Source: Stygiolobus caldivivus (GTDB lineage Archaea > Thermoproteota > Thermoprotei_A > Sulfolobales > Sulfolobaceae). From it: a stretch of DNA of 64,000 bases. The DNA lies in NCBI RefSeq assembly GCF_019704315.1, contig NZ_AP024597.1, positions 124,001 through 188,000 on the forward strand, read 5' to 3'. Shown in pieces: positions 54,786 to 64,000 of this stretch (within the stretch, counting starts at the first letter, position 1; each line of letters begins with the position of its first letter). The notes beneath the pieces were generated by a model that saw only the letters and a program-made list of their open reading frames with translations, was not told the DNA's origin and did no database searches. The translations under genes and the position numbers were made by a program.

Positions 54786-55545
54786 CAACATATACAGATA
54801 TAATTTACTTTTCTTCATAAGGACTAAAAGATTTTCAATTATGCTACCCTTAGCATTGATAATATCACTTATCAATACTATACTTATAGAAATTGGAATA
54901 GTACAAAAGCCCAGTTCCGTATACTTATTCACTGAAGCCAACTTAGCCTACTCTGAAATACTCTTCATAATCCTGAGCTCAATGTTTGCGGGTGACCTTA
55001 TTTCAAGAGACTTCTCTAGGGAAGGGCTGTATATGTTGACACAGCCCATTAGTAGGGAAAAGATATTCTTTGCAAAGTATCTATCTGCAATCACTGCAGC
55101 ACTTATAATAGTCTCAGTATATATGTTAGGTGTATTCGGGACTTCAATAGCCCTCTACAACTATTTAATCCCTGAATGGTACGAAATAATTTTTGTCTCC
55201 TTTCTCGCTATACTGTCCTTGTTAGCCTTTGTAACGCTATTCAGTGCTGTCATAAAAAGTCCCACTATATCAATAACAATTTCTATCTTCTTTCTATTAA
55301 TAATCTTCCCCCTTATACAGCAAATAATGCAGGACCTAAAGAAGAGTCCGTTCTTTATTATAACTTATGCTTTACAGATTATACTTGTCCTAGCCCAACC
55401 TAAAATACCCAACATAGACGGTATAACTTCACCGATCTCTGCACCACCACTAAACGAAAGTATTGAAGTATTTATAGGATATCTAATATTCGGAGTTGTA
55501 GTGAGTATAATAATATATAAGAAAAGACAATTAAATGATATTTAA
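54772..55545 (+). CDS. ABC-2 transporter permease
   Basis: The 257-residue protein has six hydrophobic helices and the ABC-2 pattern, including the motif ISRDFSREGLYMLTQPISREK after the second helix. It is the membrane half of the ATPase encoded just upstream. The substrate is unknown. Confidence 0.82.
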   Translation: MGAFSNIYRYNLLFFIRTKRFSIMLPLALIISLINTILIEIGIVQKPSSVYLFTEANLAYSEILFIILSSMFAGDLISRDFSREGLYMLTQPISREKIFFAKYLSAITAALIIVSVYMLGVFGTSIALYNYLIPEWYEIIFVSFLAILSLLAFVTLFSAVIKSPTISITISIFFLLIIFPLIQQIMQDLKKSPFFIITYALQIILVLAQPKIPNIDGITSPISAPPLNESIEVFIGYLIFGVVVSIIIYKKRQLNDI

Positions 55546-55611
55546 ACACGAATGGGGTTCACATTTAAATTTTATTAACGCTGTCCCCACTTAATATTAA
55601 GTGATAGATCT

Positions 55612-55803
55612 ATGGCAAATGGTATCGATATTTCAAAAATATTGGGACTTAAGGGAATAAACGCAGAAAATATATCTGGAATTTCGAAGATTACGATAGA
55701 AACAGATGAAGGAGAAAAGATCACACTAACTAAACCTAATGTTTCTAAGGCGTCATTTCTAGGTTTTGACATACTAGTAGTTCTAGAAGAAAGTAAATCC
55801 TAA
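55612..55803 (+). CDS. Small NAC-domain-like protein
   Basis: The 63-residue product has the strand pattern ISKITIETDEGEKITLTKPNVSKASFLGFDILVV, which recalls the NAC domain of archaeal nascent-polypeptide-associated complex proteins (V-x-I-x-T-x-DGKE...PQV...G). It lacks the C-terminal UBA part and is shorter than the family. It stands alone with its own promoter region. The match is by eye only. Confidence 0.4.
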   Translation: MANGIDISKILGLKGINAENISGISKITIETDEGEKITLTKPNVSKASFLGFDILVVLEESKS

Positions 55804-55943
55804 AATTAATCCTAACATTTTTCCTTAATAATAAATTAAACAAAGACAAAAATATTCCCTATCATTTTTATTCAAAAATTATTGGTAAAGCACCCATTGT
55901 ACTTACGATTAGACTTATAACAGTCTAAAGAAATAAAAAACCT

Positions 55944-58430
55944 ATGACAACTGAACACAGAAAAAGCCTCAGTTTATTCCTCTTCTCTTTTTTAGTAGTA
56001 GGGACACTTCTAACATCTTCAATTTTTATCGCATCAGGCCTTAAACCCCCTCAGGGTTTTAGTGCAACCGCGCAGTGGCAAAACAGTATAGTAGCCCCAG
56101 GGATGACTGAACAACCCATACAGATTACGGTGACTAATGAAGGACCAGAGGTTATAGGGAACGTAACTGTCTATGCAGAGCCTTCGTACCCGTTCTGCGG
56201 TTATATAAACCCGGTATTCGTACCCTCATGGCAACCCGGACAATCTATTACCCTGACAGGTTACCTTAACATAAGCCCTTCAGCACACATAGGGGACTAC
56301 GGTATCCAAGTGTATGTCTCTCCACCGGGTTATGCACCCTACGAGGGTTATGAGACCACGGCTGAAGTCGACATTAACGGTTACGTGAACATCTCAGTCC
56401 AGTCAGCCGTAATAACTGACAACCACCTTAGTATTACCCTTATTAATACCGGTAATGTGGAGAGCGGGCCAGTCTACCTCTACTTTTATAACACGTCCTT
56501 AGTGAAGTTTATAGAGAGCGACGACATTTTACCGTCTATTGGGTCGGGGCAATCTACCCAAGTAAGCATACCTATAGAGTTTGACGCGCCCCCTCAACCC
56601 GGTATATACACTATTCCGATGAAATTAGAGTACATGAGGGGAGTATACCAGGTCAACGTCCCAGTAGTTATACCCTCAAATAACTCTATTGTGTTCTCAC
56701 TCACCGGTAGCTGGGCCGGGAAGTATGCTTCGATGACCCTCATCTACTCCTCTCCTTATAATGTAAGTGCTGTGAGAATAATAGGGCATTTACCCTTGGG
56801 GATAACTAACTTCACCGGAGGGTCGGAGATCTATGTAACAGTACCGCTCTCCTCAATGACGGGAGTAGTTAAGTTCAATGTGTATCTAGACTCCAACAGT
56901 TCTCCCTACCTAATACCGGTAAAGCTCGAGTGGTTTACAAGTAAAGGGGTAGTAGTACAGAAAGGTCAGTTAAGCCTTTACATCTATAACCAGCCTGACG
57001 TCGAAGTGGTCTCAGTACAAGGTATACTGTATGCAGGGTCAGAAGACAACATAACGATAACCGTCAAGAACGTGGGGAGTGCACCGGCTTATAACTTAAG
57101 TGCTAGCGAGAATGAGTTGCCTATAGTCTCTTCTTCATCATTACCCTATTTAGCACCGGGCCAGGAAGGAAATATAACTATCCTTACGTATGCACCTTTC
57201 TCGGAAGCCGGTAAAACCGTTACTACTAACATCTCAATATCCTACGTAACTTTACAAGGCAGTGTAAACGTAACGTCAGTACCCGAGACATTTACGGTAT
57301 ACCAACCTACCGTACCTATCGTAGTATCGGACCCAGGGTTAGACTTGGTAGCGGGTATAGATAATACTATCAATTTAACGTTTACTAACAACGTAGGAGT
57401 GACAATATACGACCTCATAATTAATGTGACCCCGTCCCAAGGGAGTGTATTAGGTAGCTCCCAGATCTATGTTAATTCACTACCGCCCGGTAAGAGTTTA
57501 AGCGTCCCGGTAGTGATAAGTGTACCTTCAAGTGCGTCTAACACCCTAAGTGTTACGCTGAGCATGTCCTACTTAACACCTTCAGGCGAGAAGGGGAGTT
57601 ATAGTACGACGTTAAATTACAAGGTAGAATCATTGAGCGACATATCCCAAGACTTCCAGATAGGTATCTCTCCCTCATTCATTGAATACGGTAACTTGTC
57701 TTCAGTACAGATAACCATATCCAGTTTCTTTAATTCCCCTATAGTTGACGCTGAACTGGAAGTCTCATCCCCTAACGGGTACATATCACCATCTATAATA
57801 CCTATTCTTAGTATAACTCCATTTGGTACCGTAACAAAAGACGTAAGTGTAGAATTCACACCGCCTTCAAACGGTAGTTCACTCCTCGAGCCTATTAAGG
57901 TCACTTTCAGGTTCTATTACGACGGGGCTTTCCTAAACTTCACTCAAGACTTGAAAATACTCGCAATAGGTAAACCCGTACTACTCATATCCGGAGTCTC
58001 ATATGCCGTAGTCCAGGGGAACACCAGCGAGGTCACAAGCAGTGTCAGCTTTGAGGTAGGTAACAGCGGGTCGGCTACAGTCTCCTCTGTGACAATAGTC
58101 CCGTTACCTCCAGCGGGTATATCCCTTGTCGAACCTTCCGTCTTAGGCATATCAGACCTCGAACCTTCCGAAAGCCAAGCGGTGTCCCTGACAGTAGTAG
58201 GGAAGCCCGGTAACTACACCATCCCCCTCCACATCATATACACCACTCCACTGGGCCAACAAGAGACTGAGACATATGACGTCCACGTAGACCTAGCCCC
58301 TCCCTCTTCAGCTACCGCTACTTCGACCACTTCTCCAATACTTGCTATAGTCCAGAACCCGCTATTACCCATAGTAATAGTCCTGATCATCATTATAGTC
58401 ATTTTAGCGAGAAGGGTAGAGAAGAAGTGA
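55944..58430 (+). CDS. Large secreted protein with CARDB-like repeats, linked to MacB-type transporter
   Basis: The 828-residue protein has a signal peptide, about six immunoglobulin-like repeats of the CARDB/COG1361 kind (typical phrase 'ITVKNVGSAPAYNLSAS', 'VTNEGPEVIGNVTV', 'ITLINTGNVESGPVYLYF'), and a C-terminal membrane helix ending in ARRVEKK. It starts the four-gene operon, leaderless from a TATA box about 55915. Its gene overlaps the first permease gene by 4 bp. In such operons the exported protein probably acts as the extracellular arm of the transporter. Confidence 0.82.
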   Translation: MTTEHRKSLSLFLFSFLVVGTLLTSSIFIASGLKPPQGFSATAQWQNSIVAPGMTEQPIQITVTNEGPEVIGNVTVYAEPSYPFCGYINPVFVPSWQPGQSITLTGYLNISPSAHIGDYGIQVYVSPPGYAPYEGYETTAEVDINGYVNISVQSAVITDNHLSITLINTGNVESGPVYLYFYNTSLVKFIESDDILPSIGSGQSTQVSIPIEFDAPPQPGIYTIPMKLEYMRGVYQVNVPVVIPSNNSIVFSLTGSWAGKYASMTLIYSSPYNVSAVRIIGHLPLGITNFTGGSEIYVTVPLSSMTGVVKFNVYLDSNSSPYLIPVKLEWFTSKGVVVQKGQLSLYIYNQPDVEVVSVQGILYAGSEDNITITVKNVGSAPAYNLSASENELPIVSSSSLPYLAPGQEGNITILTYAPFSEAGKTVTTNISISYVTLQGSVNVTSVPETFTVYQPTVPIVVSDPGLDLVAGIDNTINLTFTNNVGVTIYDLIINVTPSQGSVLGSSQIYVNSLPPGKSLSVPVVISVPSSASNTLSVTLSMSYLTPSGEKGSYSTTLNYKVESLSDISQDFQIGISPSFIEYGNLSSVQITISSFFNSPIVDAELEVSSPNGYISPSIIPILSITPFGTVTKDVSVEFTPPSNGSSLLEPIKVTFRFYYDGAFLNFTQDLKILAIGKPVLLISGVSYAVVQGNTSEVTSSVSFEVGNSGSATVSSVTIVPLPPAGISLVEPSVLGISDLEPSESQAVSLTVVGKPGNYTIPLHIIYTTPLGQQETETYDVHVDLAPPSSATATSTTSPILAIVQNPLLPIVIVLIIIIVILARRVEKK

Positions 58431-59653
58431 AAGTCAGAGACTTATTGTTATTAGCTTTCCGGAGCTTTTTCAGCAACAGAGTAGCGTCACTGCTTATCAT
58501 AGTCGTAGTTGCAATAGCTACCGGAGTATCGGTAACCTTAGTCTCACAGACTACGGGTCTAGTAAACGCCGTAGAACAAGACGTTTTGTACCTAGGCCCC
58601 AATACCGTACTTGTCGAGAACGCAGGAAACGTGAACATACCTAACGGAAAAGAAATACAGCTAAACTCAACGCTTGTAGGGGATATAAGTAAGATACCCC
58701 ACGTAAAGGAAGTCTACCCCGTAATATCGGTCTCTGGTAAGATCGATATATCGGGTTATAACAAGAGCGTAAATATAGTGGGGATTTCAAACTACGATAT
58801 ACTGGGGGGTTATAAGGTAGTGTACGGGAAACTGGCCACGCCTGCAAATGCTGGGGTAATGCTGCCTTACAGCGTCTTTAAGTCTCCGAGCTTGGTAGGC
58901 AAGGAAGCTGAGATAAACATCTCGGGTAGGATCGTCAGGCTAAAAGTCACTGGGATAATAAACTACTCCACTGTACAGTTGTTGAAGTTCTCTATTTCGT
59001 CCAAGGACGTTATAGTCCCGCTTTCGATCCTACAGGACTCTTTAGGCTTAAACCAGTATAATTTAGTAGTCATCAAAGTAGACGACCCCAGTTACGATAA
59101 CTACGTCGCGTCGTATATAAAGACGTTCTTAGGCCCGACGGTAATAGTGCAGGGGGGAGGACTACAAGGTATATCTTACGCGATCTACTACAGCAACCTA
59201 TTTGTGGTCTCTGCACAGCAACTGGCCCAAGCCTACCTTAAGAGTACGAATATAAACCAAGGACTCTCCCAGTTTATCAGCCTAATCGCTGACGTAATAT
59301 CAATAGCGTCAATAACCCTTGTCCTGACCTTATCCACTTTTAGCCAAGTTAAAGACATCGGTATATTTAGGACTCTAGGGATGAAAAGGAGAGACGTAGC
59401 ACTGGAGAAGTTCGTGGAAGCCCTTTACGGCGGGCTGATAGGGTCTGCTGTAGGGATAGGGCTTAGCGTATTACTCGGTGGGTATTTCCACGTGTTTTCC
59501 TCTGCGTTCACCTACACCCCTATATATTCAACGAGCACTCTGGTGGAGTTCTTCATCCTGGGTGTACTTACTGCCCTCTTAGGCAGTGTTTACCCAATCG
59601 TCTGGGTCACGAGGCTGACCCCGGTAGAGACTATAAGGAGGGGTGAACTATGA
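58427..59653 (+). CDS. FtsX/MacB-family permease 1
   Basis: The 408-residue protein has an N-terminal membrane helix, a large extracellular MacB-like core (about 45-270) and three C-terminal helices with the FtsX motif KDIGIFRTLGMKRRDVALEKF. GTG start at 58427 overlaps the upstream stop; its own stop overlaps the next gene. It forms a heterodimer with permease 2. Confidence 0.88.
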   Translation: MKVRDLLLLAFRSFFSNRVASLLIIVVVAIATGVSVTLVSQTTGLVNAVEQDVLYLGPNTVLVENAGNVNIPNGKEIQLNSTLVGDISKIPHVKEVYPVISVSGKIDISGYNKSVNIVGISNYDILGGYKVVYGKLATPANAGVMLPYSVFKSPSLVGKEAEINISGRIVRLKVTGIINYSTVQLLKFSISSKDVIVPLSILQDSLGLNQYNLVVIKVDDPSYDNYVASYIKTFLGPTVIVQGGGLQGISYAIYYSNLFVVSAQQLAQAYLKSTNINQGLSQFISLIADVISIASITLVLTLSTFSQVKDIGIFRTLGMKRRDVALEKFVEALYGGLIGSAVGIGLSVLLGGYFHVFSSAFTYTPIYSTSTLVEFFILGVLTALLGSVYPIVWVTRLTPVETIRRGEL

Positions 59654-60783
59654 GGTTTAAGGACATCATAAGCCTTGCAGTGTCAGACATATCGACGAGG
59701 GGGATATACTCGTTGCTGATCATACTCATGCTACTGATAGGAGTAAGCAGTACTTTCATTGCAATATCACAGTCCCAAGGCGTGGTGAGTAAAGAAGAGC
59801 AACTGTTTGAGTTCCTCCGCCCTAACTTACTCATAGTCTACCCCACTTCACCGGTGACCCAGTCGCAAGTGAGTATAGTGAAGTCTATGAAATACGTTAG
59901 CGAAGTATACCCTGTAATAAACCAGACAATAGAGGTTGAAGTTAACGCTAAGAACTACACTTTTTACCTGCTCGGTGTAGATAACCTGAGTGTAATTACG
60001 TCTTACACCATCACTTCAGGGACCTCGTTCGATTACTCAGGGTTAATAATACCTTCTTCTTCGGCTGTCCACTTGTCTCCCGGTGTACTGGTCAAAGTGT
60101 ATGTGGACAAAGACGCCAAGTACACGTATGTAACAGGGGTCATATCCTATTCCCACACAATTTTTCAGAGGATTGGTGTAGTGTCATCTACTCTCTTCCC
60201 TTCATATAATTGCCTATTTACTTCACTACAGTACGCTGAGGAAATTACCGGGGACAAAAACTACACTTTCCTAATAGTACTCACCCAGTCGCCTTTGTAC
60301 AACCCTAACGTTACCCAAGAGATAACCTCGGTGTTCCCCAACGCGACGGTAGAATCGTTAGGGGTCTCTTCGGCTGTAGTAGCAAGGCAGTACACTTCGT
60401 TTACAGCGTACCTAATTTCCCTTAGCGTGATCGCTATCCTCACTTCCATAATAACTAACGGCAGTATAACTGCCATAAGTTTTAACAGGAGGCTGAGGGA
60501 GATAGGTGTCATGATGGCATTAGGGATGAAAAGGGGCCAGATATCCCTACTGTACTTGCTGGAAAGTTCCATGTTGGGCGTTATAGGTGGGGTCGCAGGT
60601 CTGGTAGCCGGGTTTTATGCCACCGAGAACATAGTGCTTACCAAGGCTGTTACTTACACGCCTATCATCTACCCCGTCCAACTCGTCGAGTTAGTCATTT
60701 TAAGTCTCATAGCTTCAAATATAGGTAGTATATACCCCGTGATCAGGATATTTAAGTTAACCCCTTCGGAGGTGATGAGATGA
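59650..60783 (+). CDS. FtsX/MacB-family permease 2
   Basis: The 377-residue protein has the same plan as permease 1: N-terminal helix, extracellular core, and three helices with the motif REIGVMMALGMKRGQISLLYLLES. It overlaps both neighbours by 4 bp. Two different permeases and one ATPase indicate a LolCDE/MacB-like mechanotransmission complex rather than a pore. Confidence 0.88.
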   Translation: MRFKDIISLAVSDISTRGIYSLLIILMLLIGVSSTFIAISQSQGVVSKEEQLFEFLRPNLLIVYPTSPVTQSQVSIVKSMKYVSEVYPVINQTIEVEVNAKNYTFYLLGVDNLSVITSYTITSGTSFDYSGLIIPSSSAVHLSPGVLVKVYVDKDAKYTYVTGVISYSHTIFQRIGVVSSTLFPSYNCLFTSLQYAEEITGDKNYTFLIVLTQSPLYNPNVTQEITSVFPNATVESLGVSSAVVARQYTSFTAYLISLSVIAILTSIITNGSITAISFNRRLREIGVMMALGMKRGQISLLYLLESSMLGVIGGVAGLVAGFYATENIVLTKAVTYTPIIYPVQLVELVILSLIASNIGSIYPVIRIFKLTPSEVMR

Positions 60784-61472
60784 AAAACGTTATCCAACTC
60801 TTAGACGTAAACAAGGTATACAAGACCGGTAATAACGAGTGGGTAGCCTTAAGGGACGTCAACCTAAATGTCGAAGATGGGGAGTTCATAGCCCTAGTAG
60901 GGCCTTCAGGGTCCGGGAAGACTACGCTATTAAACATCATAGGCCTAATGGACTCCCCGACTAGGGGACACGTGGTACTGGAGGACAAAGACGTGACTTA
61001 CCTAGGAGAGAAGGAGAAGTCCGAACTGAGGAATAAGTACATAGGGTACGTATTCCAGTCCTATAACCTTATCTCTTTTCTGACGGTATACCAAAATGTA
61101 GAGTTACCCCTAGTGATCGCTGGTGTACCTGAAAAGGAGAGGCAGAAGATGGTAGAAGAGGTCCTCCAGACTATACCAGGGATCTATGAGCTTAGGAATA
61201 AGAGGCCTACACAGCTCTCAGGGGGACAGCAACAGAGGGTAGCAATAGCGCGGGCCCTAGTAAACAGACCTAAGGTGATCTTAGCCGATGAGCCTACGGC
61301 AAATCTGGACATAAACACGGGGAAGGCTGTGGTGGACTTATTTAAGAAGATAAAGGACGAACTGGGGATAACTATAGTCATGGCCACCCATGACCTAGAG
61401 ATGTTAAAGAACTGTGACAGGATAGTGTACATAAGGGACGGGATGGTCGAAAGGATTGAGAAAAACTCATGA
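60780..61472 (+). CDS. LolD/MacB-type ABC ATPase
   Basis: The 230-residue ATPase has Walker A GPSGSGKTT near residue 40, signature LSGGQQQRVAIARAL, Walker B VILADEPTANLD and MATHD. It drives the two FtsX permeases and ends the operon. The following 61473-61855 gap is AT-rich and shows only promoter elements, TATA ATATATA near 61818. Confidence 0.92.
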   Translation: MKNVIQLLDVNKVYKTGNNEWVALRDVNLNVEDGEFIALVGPSGSGKTTLLNIIGLMDSPTRGHVVLEDKDVTYLGEKEKSELRNKYIGYVFQSYNLISFLTVYQNVELPLVIAGVPEKERQKMVEEVLQTIPGIYELRNKRPTQLSGGQQQRVAIARALVNRPKVILADEPTANLDINTGKAVVDLFKKIKDELGITIVMATHDLEMLKNCDRIVYIRDGMVERIEKNS

Positions 61473-61855
61473 GGGCCCGAAAGCTACCACTTTCTTTCCC
61501 CAATAATGATAAATTATCAATACCAATTTTTTGGTATTAGAGTGATAATGTATGTAGTACCGTTATAGATAAATTTTCAAATTAAGAGGCTAAGTCAGGA
61601 GTAATCGTTTAACCTTACCTCAATATTTAGTCCTAAATATTTAACCATGCCAGAAAAGAACTTATATCTTTCTACTATTAACTATCTATTTAAATTTTAC
61701 TAATACAAACCGCCTAAACATAATGTCAATTATTGTCTAAAAATACGTTCTAAGCTTTTATTCTTTTTATATTAAACTATCGTTATATTCAAGGAAAAAT
61801 TTTTGTAAGTAAAATATATATAGACCTCATAAATATAGTATATAGGGCTTAAAGT

Positions 61856-62383
61856 ATGGAAAGTCCATTGGCTGTAATGATATTATTAATTGGTACAATT
61901 TTAGTTGCATTAGTGGCTTTTGCATTTAGTTCAGTCTATTCCAGTTATGTAGCCAACAATGCATATATATCCAATTTTGCAGAAAGCGTATCAGAGGGTT
62001 TATACATTACTAAGTCCACCGTGGCCAGTAGCGGTCCAACTTATAGTGTTGTTATAGTCCCCGAGGACTTTAACTATAACGGGACAATTTACCTGACTGC
62101 TGTAAACACTACGCCAGTGTTGTACGGGAGTGACGTGGTCGCCCCTAATTTAGGCGATTTTGACGTGAAAATTAACGGTACTATCCCCGCTTTCACGAAT
62201 AACGTTATATTATATTCCACGTCGCTCCACGAACTATACCAAGGTTCAATACCCTTATGGAAAAGTACCGTTGGTGCACCTCAGACAATCACTATTCCAG
62301 TTAAGTCAGACGCAGTAGTTTTCATATTTATCCAGACCCCTAAGGGTTTGGTGGAGGTGGGTTACGTATGGCTAGAAGATTGA
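61856..62383 (+). CDS. Secreted/pilin-like membrane protein
   Basis: The 175-residue protein has an N-terminal hydrophobic helix (PLAVMILLIGTILVALVAFAF) just after a very short polar leader (MES), followed by an extracellular strand-rich part with sequons. This resembles archaeal pilin- or FlaF/FlaG-like proteins. The next gene begins 16 bp before its stop, so they are co-translated. Confidence 0.6.
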   Translation: MESPLAVMILLIGTILVALVAFAFSSVYSSYVANNAYISNFAESVSEGLYITKSTVASSGPTYSVVIVPEDFNYNGTIYLTAVNTTPVLYGSDVVAPNLGDFDVKINGTIPAFTNNVILYSTSLHELYQGSIPLWKSTVGAPQTITIPVKSDAVVFIFIQTPKGLVEVGYVWLED

Positions 62384-64000
62384 TAAGAAATAGAGGTCTA
62401 TCGGAAATTATTGGATTTTTTGTACTACTCCTAATCCTGATAGCAGTACTTGTCCCGTTAGGGCTTTACCTCTTGTCTTCCCCAGCACAGCAAGAACAAG
62501 CTAAACAGTCAGCTAACGGTTATAAGCTAACTGCCGAACAACAGCTAAGCGAATTTGCTATAGCATATGCCCAAGGTGATGCGACACCCCAGCTACCTGC
62601 TGTATTACCAGTATATACTAACGGTAACTTATACCTAGTATTCCCCGGAGGTCAGAACCCGGAGGTACCGGTTACAGTAAAAGCCTACTTAGTGGAGTAT
62701 TCAACAGGGAGTGGCTCAGAGTGGTTAACGTTAAATACAAATCTCCCCGTACTCGTCAGTAAGTCTAACTCGACATTCTATAACGGGTATAAGGCGATAG
62801 AAATCCCTCTCTCGTCAATATACAACCTAAACCCGAACAATATCGAGAGGGTAGCAATAGTGACGCAATTAGGAAATATAATCTATGCATATCCCCCCAC
62901 TGCAATACCGTTACCCAAAATACCCTCCCTTGCTGTATTTATAAACCTACAGCCTAAATCCCTGACCGTAGTAGCGAACCCGCAATTTCAGGCCCTTTGT
63001 CCTTCATCTGGGTCTATTGCTCTTACTCAACTGGTAAAAGAATATGGAGGAACAGTGACGTTCTCGGGGTCTTTTGCCAACGCATTGTTGAACGCTTCGA
63101 CAGGGACAGCATTAAAAATGGACATGGCATATATAGGCCCTATATGCTTTACTACCGACAGTTTTAGTACGCCTCTCAACAACCCCGCTGCAACATTTAA
63201 AGGCATAATGAATGGGACCTTCGACTGTGCAAACATGATGATAAAAGGGACTATTCAAGGCTACTTTACGTCTCCCGGCTTTATCTCCGTAGAAGGTGCG
63301 TCAGTTAACGGTATAACATTAAACGGTGGGTTTATCAACACCTCTATGAAGGTGACCGGCTTATCTGGAAACCTTAACTTTATCCCACAGTCGATAAGTT
63401 TTGCATTGAGCAATCAGCCTGTACTACCAGGTGAAATAATAATTAAAAATGCACAAGCTGTGTCATTAAACTTAGTTAACGTGAGCGTGGACGGTACATT
63501 CAGCGGTACTTTCAGCGGTATATTAAACGGAAAGAAGGTCACTATATCAGGTAGTAATAAACAGATAGACGGGACAGTTGAGGAAGGGACTCTAACAGGT
63601 TCCATAACTGAAATGACTTTCACACAACGCATTGTTACGGTAACAAATAGTTTTGGGTTTACACAAGCTATATGTTACTCGCCGGGTGGTATAGCAGGTA
63701 CCATATCCCAAGCTGAATTAGAGACAGTGGTAACTAACTTTAACGGGACTACTATAGGAAGTGCCAGTGTAAAATATATTAACGCCAGCCCCACAGTACC
63801 TACACCAGGCTTATTTACCGACTTCGGTGTGAATGAAGACACTTATAACGTTAGTTTTAACAGCCTTTCCGGTGAAGTAATACTGAGTGGGGCCGACGGA
63901 AATATTGGAGAGCAGAGCCCAATAACAGTAACATTCCCAGTTCAGCCCAACTTCTTAGGACAATATCCATCAACGTGTGATTCAATTGATGAGTTTGACG
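62368..64000 (+). CDS. Large type IV pilin-like secreted protein, partial
   Basis: From ATG 62368 the frame is open to the window end (over 540 codons). It starts with ARRLIRNRG then LSEIIGFFVLLLILIAVLVP, a class III (prepilin) signal of the sulfolobal type, which PibD would cut near Gly-Leu. The rest is a long beta-rich, Asn/Thr/Ser/Gly-rich extracellular part with turn repeats such as GTFSGTFSGILNG. It could be a very large pilin-like or adhesin-like surface protein. The end lies beyond the window. Confidence 0.7.
   Translation, partial: MARRLIRNRGLSEIIGFFVLLLILIAVLVPLGLYLLSSPAQQEQAKQSANGYKLTAEQQLSEFAIAYAQGDATPQLPAVLPVYTNGNLYLVFPGGQNPEVPVTVKAYLVEYSTGSGSEWLTLNTNLPVLVSKSNSTFYNGYKAIEIPLSSIYNLNPNNIERVAIVTQLGNIIYAYPPTAIPLPKIPSLAVFINLQPKSLTVVANPQFQALCPSSGSIALTQLVKEYGGTVTFSGSFANALLNASTGTALKMDMAYIGPICFTTDSFSTPLNNPAATFKGIMNGTFDCANMMIKGTIQGYFTSPGFISVEGASVNGITLNGGFINTSMKVTGLSGNLNFIPQSISFALSNQPVLPGEIIIKNAQAVSLNLVNVSVDGTFSGTFSGILNGKKVTISGSNKQIDGTVEEGTLTGSITEMTFTQRIVTVTNSFGFTQAICYSPGGIAGTISQAELETVVTNFNGTTIGSASVKYINASPTVPTPGLFTDFGVNEDTYNVSFNSLSGEVILSGADGNIGEQSPITVTFPVQPNFLGQYPSTCDSIDEFD

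Overview
The window looks like the chromosome of a thermoacidophilic crenarchaeon of the order Sulfolobales. Support: leaderless genes with a TATA box about 27 bp before the start codon, VapBC pairs, a Csx1 protein, PaREP1 and IS1-type remnants, CRISPR-repeat scars ending in ATTGAAAG, many secreted Ser/Thr-rich proteins with one C-terminal membrane anchor, and a [NiFe]-hydrogenase with hyp genes. An H2-using relative of Stygiolobus or Acidianus is plausible, but the genus is inference.

Layout. 1-6233: hydrogenase large (partial) and small subunits on the minus strand, divergent from a maturation operon hypE, duplicated zinc-ribbon gene, hypC, hypD, class II aldolase, MIP18-like gene and a small helical gene. 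6716-12008: a secreted protein, a putative two-gene ATPase plus TOPRIM-like module, and a MITE-like element. 12110-19244: a decayed accessory zone with two intact VapBC pairs and several broken genes. 19365-22847: an unknown two-gene cassette (29-residue repeats fused to a PD-(D/E)XK nuclease) flanked by isolated CRISPR-type repeats. 23343-30208: an ABC pair, Csx1, small membrane genes, a coiled-coil nuclease and a broken AAA ATPase.

30345-38333 is the highlight: a RiPP cluster of the TOMM (azoline/azole peptide) type. A 36-residue precursor ending SWVGCWIGCWFAGSR (35590-35700) is followed at once by an ocin-ThiF-like partner protein, a YcaO cyclodehydratase ending in PVPFP and a SagB-type dehydrogenase. 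Divergent from it lie an MFS exporter, ABC-2-type permeases with an ATPase, a membrane protein and a winged-helix regulator. A 16-bp palindrome (consensus GTTAAAANNTTTTAAC) sits about 8-15 bp upstream of the TATA box of every promoter examined in this block, so the whole block looks like one regulon. Remnants of its MFS gene and regulator gene recur at 43392-43640 and 45097-45377.

38505-53805 holds decayed VapBC and PaREP1 genes, three paralogous anchored surface proteins (6716, 41659 and 45948), a defective IS1-family element with inverted repeats and an 8-bp target duplication, a 40-residue hydrophobic peptide gene and an orphan IS1 InsA-like protein. 53871-64000 is ordered and intact: an ABC-2 transporter, a NAC-like protein, a four-gene operon (large secreted protein, two FtsX/MacB permeases, LolD-type ATPase), and two secreted or pilin-like genes, the last running off the window.
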